A DNA stretch of 64,000 nt from Ananas comosus (Eukaryota > Streptophyta > Magnoliopsida > Poales > Bromeliaceae): contig NC_033627.1 in assembly GCF_001540865.1 (NCBI RefSeq), positions 6,936,677 to 7,000,676 of the forward strand. The letters are read 5' to 3'. The stretch's first letter is position 1; each line of letters begins with the position of its first letter. Below the pieces are notes generated by a model. It searched no databases. It had not been told where the DNA came from and was given only the letters and a program-made list of their open reading frames with translations. The translations under genes were made by a program, and so were the position numbers. This document shows positions 60,658 to 64,000 of this stretch, one piece after another.

Positions 60658-62112
60658 TCACTCAGTGTCCTCATCATCATCATCACCATCTCCAACACCA
60701 GCTCCAGAATCCCCATCCTCAGGAGCATCACCAGACGGTGGAATGAGAGGATGTCGTGAAGATGACCGCTGATACGAAGCAGAAGATGGAGTAGGTTCCC
60801 AAATATCATCATGTCTACACCCCATCTTATCCATCAACCTTTTGATACTTAACTCAAACTTTTTGATGCCAGACTCAACTTTCCTTCCAATGTTGTTCAC
60901 CTTCTTCTTTAACTTCCGCAAATCTTTCTTAACTAATTCCAATGTCGTTGCTTCCCCCGAACTAGATGAAGTATCATAACTTTCTCGAGATGTAGGCGGA
61001 GGAGCAGAACTAGAAGCTGCTCTCGGTGGAGGTACTGGGCTAGACGCTTCAGGAGGTGGCCCTTTGGTCTGATGGAACGACTTGAGAGTGCTAACCGACT
61101 TAGCCCAAGTCACTGAATCAATAGGCCCAAAGCCAACATCATACTTGTCACAAGATGTATCCACTCCATTTGCTTGAAGTATCCTTGTAATCAAAACAGG
61201 AAATGATAGTAGATCCCGTCGAGTAGCACCCTGAATTACGTGAATCATCCTTTGCCAGATTAGAAATGGAATGTTGATGTTCAACCCACGAGCCTGCTCG
61301 GGATGACCAAGTAGATAAAGCAACACTAATCTCTCCCGGCGGATCCTCTTTGTGTCGATAGTTGGTTGAACATTGTAGCTCATAACCAAGGATAGCAAGT
61401 GATACTCGGGTAATAAGTCCTTGGATTCAATGTAACCATGAGTCATGTAAACACCGGCTTTGCATATAGCTCCAAGAACGATATCCAGGTGAGTTGCTGC
61501 TTGAAATCCTCCTGAAGTATAGAGAAGACCTGAAGTGTCCACATGCATCCCCAAGATCTCTCCAATATCATAGGGAGTAACTGGAAATCTCCTCTGACGC
61601 ACAACAGTCTCGAAGATAAACGTGCCTGTTTCATCATCTTCAGCAAGCACCTTTCCATTCATATAGAATTCCCTAATGAGTTCTACACAGAAAGGAGCCT
61701 TCGCAGGAACCCGTCCAACAGGCTCAATAGGCGCGCGCTGTAGTAGTCGTCCAAAATCAGGAACCTCCCGAATCAGATCATGGAAGTTCACAAAGCGTTC
61801 AGCTATGCACGACTTTGATGCAAACAACCTTCGCCGTGCTGGAGGAACCTCTGCAGCTTGTTTTGAACGTCCCTCACGAGTACGAGAACCACCACCGTGA
61901 GATGATTCGCCAGCTAAACCTTTGCCTTTGTCAAGTTGCGCAATAGGTTCTTCAGATTCTTCAGAGGAGCTCTCCTGATAATCCGGATCAGACCCGGACG
62001 CTTCTTCAGTGGTACGTGTCCTTTTAGAAACCCCATGACGACCTCTACCACTACCACGGCTTCGTCTCCCAGCCATGAGCACCAAAAGCACCAGTACGAG
62101 CAAAAATGCCAT
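60658..62112 (-). CDS. Transposase_32-like ORF carried by copia element
   Basis: Intact 484-codon frame. The first ATG gives a hydrophobic MAFLLVLVLLVL; the second, MAGRRSRGSGRGRHG at 62,076, looks more natural because a basic Ser/Arg/Gly start is common in this family. Then an acidic Ser-rich stretch (ESSSEESEE), a conserved central region (about residues 100-330: FVNFHDLI, PFCVELIREFYMN, ICKAGVYM, FPVLITRI) resembling the 'putative plant transposon protein' domain (Transposase_32, PF20167), a Ser/Pro linker, a coiled coil (KKDLRKLKKKVNNIGRKVES) and an acidic tail ending DDDDEDTE. No catalytic motif is evident and function is unknown. Copy-number evidence: a deleted relative at 24,607-24,740. 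Confidence 0.8.
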   Translation of the reverse strand: MAFLLVLVLLVLMAGRRSRGSGRGRHGVSKRTRTTEEASGSDPDYQESSSEESEEPIAQLDKGKGLAGESSHGGGSRTREGRSKQAAEVPPARRRLFASKSCIAERFVNFHDLIREVPDFGRLLQRAPIEPVGRVPAKAPFCVELIREFYMNGKVLAEDDETGTFIFETVVRQRRFPVTPYDIGEILGMHVDTSGLLYTSGGFQAATHLDIVLGAICKAGVYMTHGYIESKDLLPEYHLLSLVMSYNVQPTIDTKRIRRERLVLLYLLGHPEQARGLNINIPFLIWQRMIHVIQGATRRDLLSFPVLITRILQANGVDTSCDKYDVGFGPIDSVTWAKSVSTLKSFHQTKGPPPEASSPVPPPRAASSSAPPPTSRESYDTSSSSGEATTLELVKKDLRKLKKKVNNIGRKVESGIKKFELSIKRLMDKMGCRHDDIWEPTPSSASYQRSSSRHPLIPPSGDAPEDGDSGAGVGDGDDDDEDTE

Positions 62113-62116
62113 TTTC

Positions 62117-62493
62117 CTATATCAAAAATTGCATACATGAACATAATTTCTGGAAAAAATCTGTAAAAATAGCGAAAAAATTTCTAATTACATTAGAATG
62201 CATACAAAAGCTATTTCTAACCAGATCATGCAAAATATTTCAGCAAAAATCGAACTTTTTGAAAAATCCCGAAATTACATGCACATTAGAACATAAATTT
62301 TAGATCAGCGAAAAATAACTTGTTTTGATGTTGTTCAAGTGTTCTACAAGCAAGGTAATAGCCTAAGACACTGATCTATAGCAAAAAATTGCATCAAAAA
62401 CGGATTAGAACAGAGATCAAACCCTTATCCCGCAAAAACAGTGAAAATAGCAAAATCGGGATAAAACTCACAAATTTGATGCTAAAAACTTAC
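62117..62493 (-). other. Candidate 5'-leader intron of the extra ORF
   Basis: On the minus strand GTAAGT (from 62,493) follows CCTGTGGATTT and fits a donor. The T-rich tract TTTTTGATATAG ends at 62,117, four bases before the first ATG. A second possible acceptor, TTTTTACAG, lies near 62,165. The intron would be 377 bp, AT-rich like plant introns. No transcript evidence is available here. Confidence 0.4.
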
Positions 62494-62594
62494 AAATCCA
62501 CAGGAAAAATGTGTAGAACGAATGAAGGAGAGTCTCTGGAGCTCACAGAACCAAAAATTTTGGAAAACGATTGAGTTTTGAGAAAGATCGAAGC

Positions 62595-62660
62595 GTTATA
62601 CCCGGTTATATTTCGCTCGGCCGCAGACCTTGTACCGGTACACGGGTTCTTGTTCCGGTA
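62595..62660 (-). promoter_or_regulatory. Candidate internal promoter: palindrome pair plus TATA
   Basis: TACCGGTA (62,633-62,640) and TTCCGGTA (62,653-62,660) start 20 bp apart, as in the LTR arrays. Downstream on the minus strand are AAATATAAC (62,605-62,613) and TATAAC (62,595-62,600). A CT-rich leader with TCTCAAAACTC and TCCTTCATTCG follows. This matches LTR promoter layout but lies inside the element, directly before the ORF and its proposed intron. Confidence 0.45.
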
Positions 62661-63686
62661 CAAGGACCAAAATGTGAAAAAAAAATTTTCGAAAAATATA
62701 CTTTAAAAATCCATCACATTTAAATTAAATTCATATAGTTAAGGCTTTTACTCCAAAAATCATTGTAATGAAAATAAGATATTATAAAATTTCAAAACAC
62801 ATCAAAACATCAAAATTTCAAAATCAAAAATAATTTAATGATTCAAAAACATCAAGATGTAAGTTGATGAAAAATGATTTTTAGAAATTCAACAAAATTG
62901 ACACCAATTTGTCGCAATACATTCAAAATAGAGATTTAACTAATATGGCACCGGGGGTGGCTCTTTGAGCATCTTTTTCAAACTAGCACCTTATTACTCC
63001 GAAAATTCTAAAATATTTATATTTTTCCAACCTTTTTCGGCTTTTTCAATTAAATACCATGTGGTAGCTTCACACACTTGCCGGACGACCGGGGTGGTAG
63101 CTCTTTCCTACATGTGGTGGTAGTTTTCACACTCCTTTTGGATGTAACTCTTTCCACATCTTTTAAACATAGGAGTTTCTTTTTCTCCTTTTTTTTTTTT
63201 TTAAACAATTTCAAACTCCCCCTAAATTAGACAATCTCACAGTTGAAAATAATTTTGACGAATTTTAGTCAATTAGAGAATATCCATTCATCATATCCAA
63301 CACTCACAACCAAGATGAATTAATCACCAAAAAATCAAATTTGATTTCAAAATTTTGATGAATTTATGCAATAAGAAATCATATAATAAATTATCGTCAA
63401 AATAATAAAAAGTGGAGTAAAAACGATAATTAATATGAATTTAACTTAATATGATTGTGAAGTTAAAACCCGTTTGAACAATCTTTAAAAAAAAACTTTC
63501 TCTCCAAAAAAAATGATTCTCAATCATCTCCTTTCTCAAAGATTTTGAATTCCCAAATACCTTTTCTCAAAATAATTTTTAACCAAACAAAATTCAAAGC
63601 ACCAAAAATCATGTAAACATGTAATGCAATTAATAAAAATATGCAATAAGCACCTATCAAAGCACTACACAAGAAATCAAAAACAG
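62661..63686 (-). other. AT-rich DNA between gag stop and internal promoter
   Basis: No pol-like coding in any frame. 63,510-63,680 matches the gag-downstream sequence at 27,175-27,340. The rest is unassigned. A poly-T run is at 63,186-63,203. Confidence 0.55.
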
Positions 63687-64000
63687 CTAAGACGAGAAGC
63701 AAGGAAAGATATCACCTTTCCGGATCCAAACTTGTCGGATCTTTGGTTTTCTCGGCTTGTCGACGTTTGGTGCCGTTTGCTTAGATTTTTGATCAATCGT
63801 TGGTATTTTCTTCGCTTGAGGCTTAGGTAGAACTTGGCGTTTAGGCTTAGAAGTCCGATTCTTTTGAGGCACTCGACTTAAATTATTTTGCTTTTGATTC
63901 CGTGGGGGATGTCGAATAGTAGATGACGCCGATGGATGTTTTGAATTTGCCGATTGTAACTTGCCATTTTTGTTTGGGCAATTCCTTTTGATGTGTCCTT
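63687..64000 (-). CDS. Copia gag C-terminus (runs off window)
   Basis: From the window edge: GHIKRNCPN (end of the second zinc knuckle), a Ser/Asn/Gln-rich basic tail, SSTIRHPPRNQKQN, then KIRQVWIRKGDIFPCFSS and TAG at 63,687. It is open throughout and closely matches 26,850-27,174 on the other strand, including the stop position, so gag normally ends here without fusion to pol in this family. Confidence 0.8.
   Translation of the reverse strand, partial: GHIKRNCPNKNGKLQSANSKHPSASSTIRHPPRNQKQNNLSRVPQKNRTSKPKRQVLPKPQAKKIPTIDQKSKQTAPNVDKPRKPKIRQVWIRKGDIFPCFSS

Larger units (their letters stand above)
58834..64000 (-). mobile_element. Pol-less copia element with extra ORF (continues past window)
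   Basis: Minus-strand element inserted in gypsy RT. In its own direction: gag C-terminus (64,000-63,687), about 1 kb of non-coding DNA, a candidate internal promoter and leader intron, a 484-codon Transposase_32-like ORF, 3' non-coding DNA, polypurine tract, 3' LTR. No protease, integrase, RT or RNase H lies between gag and the LTR. It would need enzymes from a relative and is best described as a non-autonomous, sirevirus-like copia derivative. The 5' LTR is outside the window. Confidence 0.75.

Noticed and set aside
60658..62112. Autonomous DNA transposase gene
   Set aside because: Despite the domain name no DDE motif or terminal inverted repeats are seen, and the ORF lies between copia gag and a copia LTR.

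Overview
This window is eukaryotic plant DNA made almost entirely of nested LTR retrotransposons. The plant call rests on Ty3/gypsy chromovirus-type gag-pol, Ty1/copia gag and pol, primer-binding sites matching plant initiator-Met tRNA, a Transposase_32-type ORF and a PIF/Harbinger fragment. The repeat composition resembles a monocot, possibly a bromeliad, but that is a weak inference. I see no host gene and no intact autonomous element.

Layout. 98-170: tRNA-like Pol III box pair. 268-5,604: minus-strand gypsy element (3' LTR 509-2,664, pol 2,740-5,604) inserted in an older integrase fragment. 5,605-11,606: three LTR pieces in alternating orientation. 11,607-14,145: copia gag-to-integrase relic. 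14,146-25,568: minus-strand gypsy element 'A' (3' LTR, broken pol and gag, PBS, 5' LTR) with a copia derivative (22,873-24,992) inserted in its 5' LTR. 25,591-28,006: copia gag fragment bounded by two N gaps and two near-identical blocks. 28,032-36,225: noisy, insertion-rich inverted copy of the clean segment 36,878-40,980 (copia RNase H, copia LTR, Harbinger fragment, two LTR-B starts). 40,350-53,285: LTRs within LTRs, including three solo LTRs with perfect 5-bp target duplications. 53,294-58,833: truncated gag of one gypsy element and the 5' LTR, gag, protease and RT of a second. 58,834-64,000: minus-strand pol-less copia element carrying a 484-codon Transposase_32-like ORF.

Nesting order on the right side: LTR-B1 < LTR-B2 < element A < element C < pol-less copia, with further solo LTRs in B2 and A.

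The most interesting shared structure is regulatory. The U3 regions of every LTR family here, gypsy and copia, carry 8-bp palindromes centred on CCGG, arranged mostly in pairs about 19-22 bp apart upstream of a TATA box. The flanking letters differ by family (GACCGGTC, GTCCGGAC, TACCGGTA) while core and spacing persist. The same pair plus TATA occurs inside the pol-less copia element just upstream of its extra ORF, followed by a plausible leader intron. A second shared structure is a short hairpin (GAAC..GTTC) with compensatory changes near the 3' part of the gypsy LTRs.

Sequence quality is uneven: 14,146-19,104 and 28,032-36,8xx carry many small indels, suggesting unpolished long reads. Lesions there should not be read as biology without checking reads.
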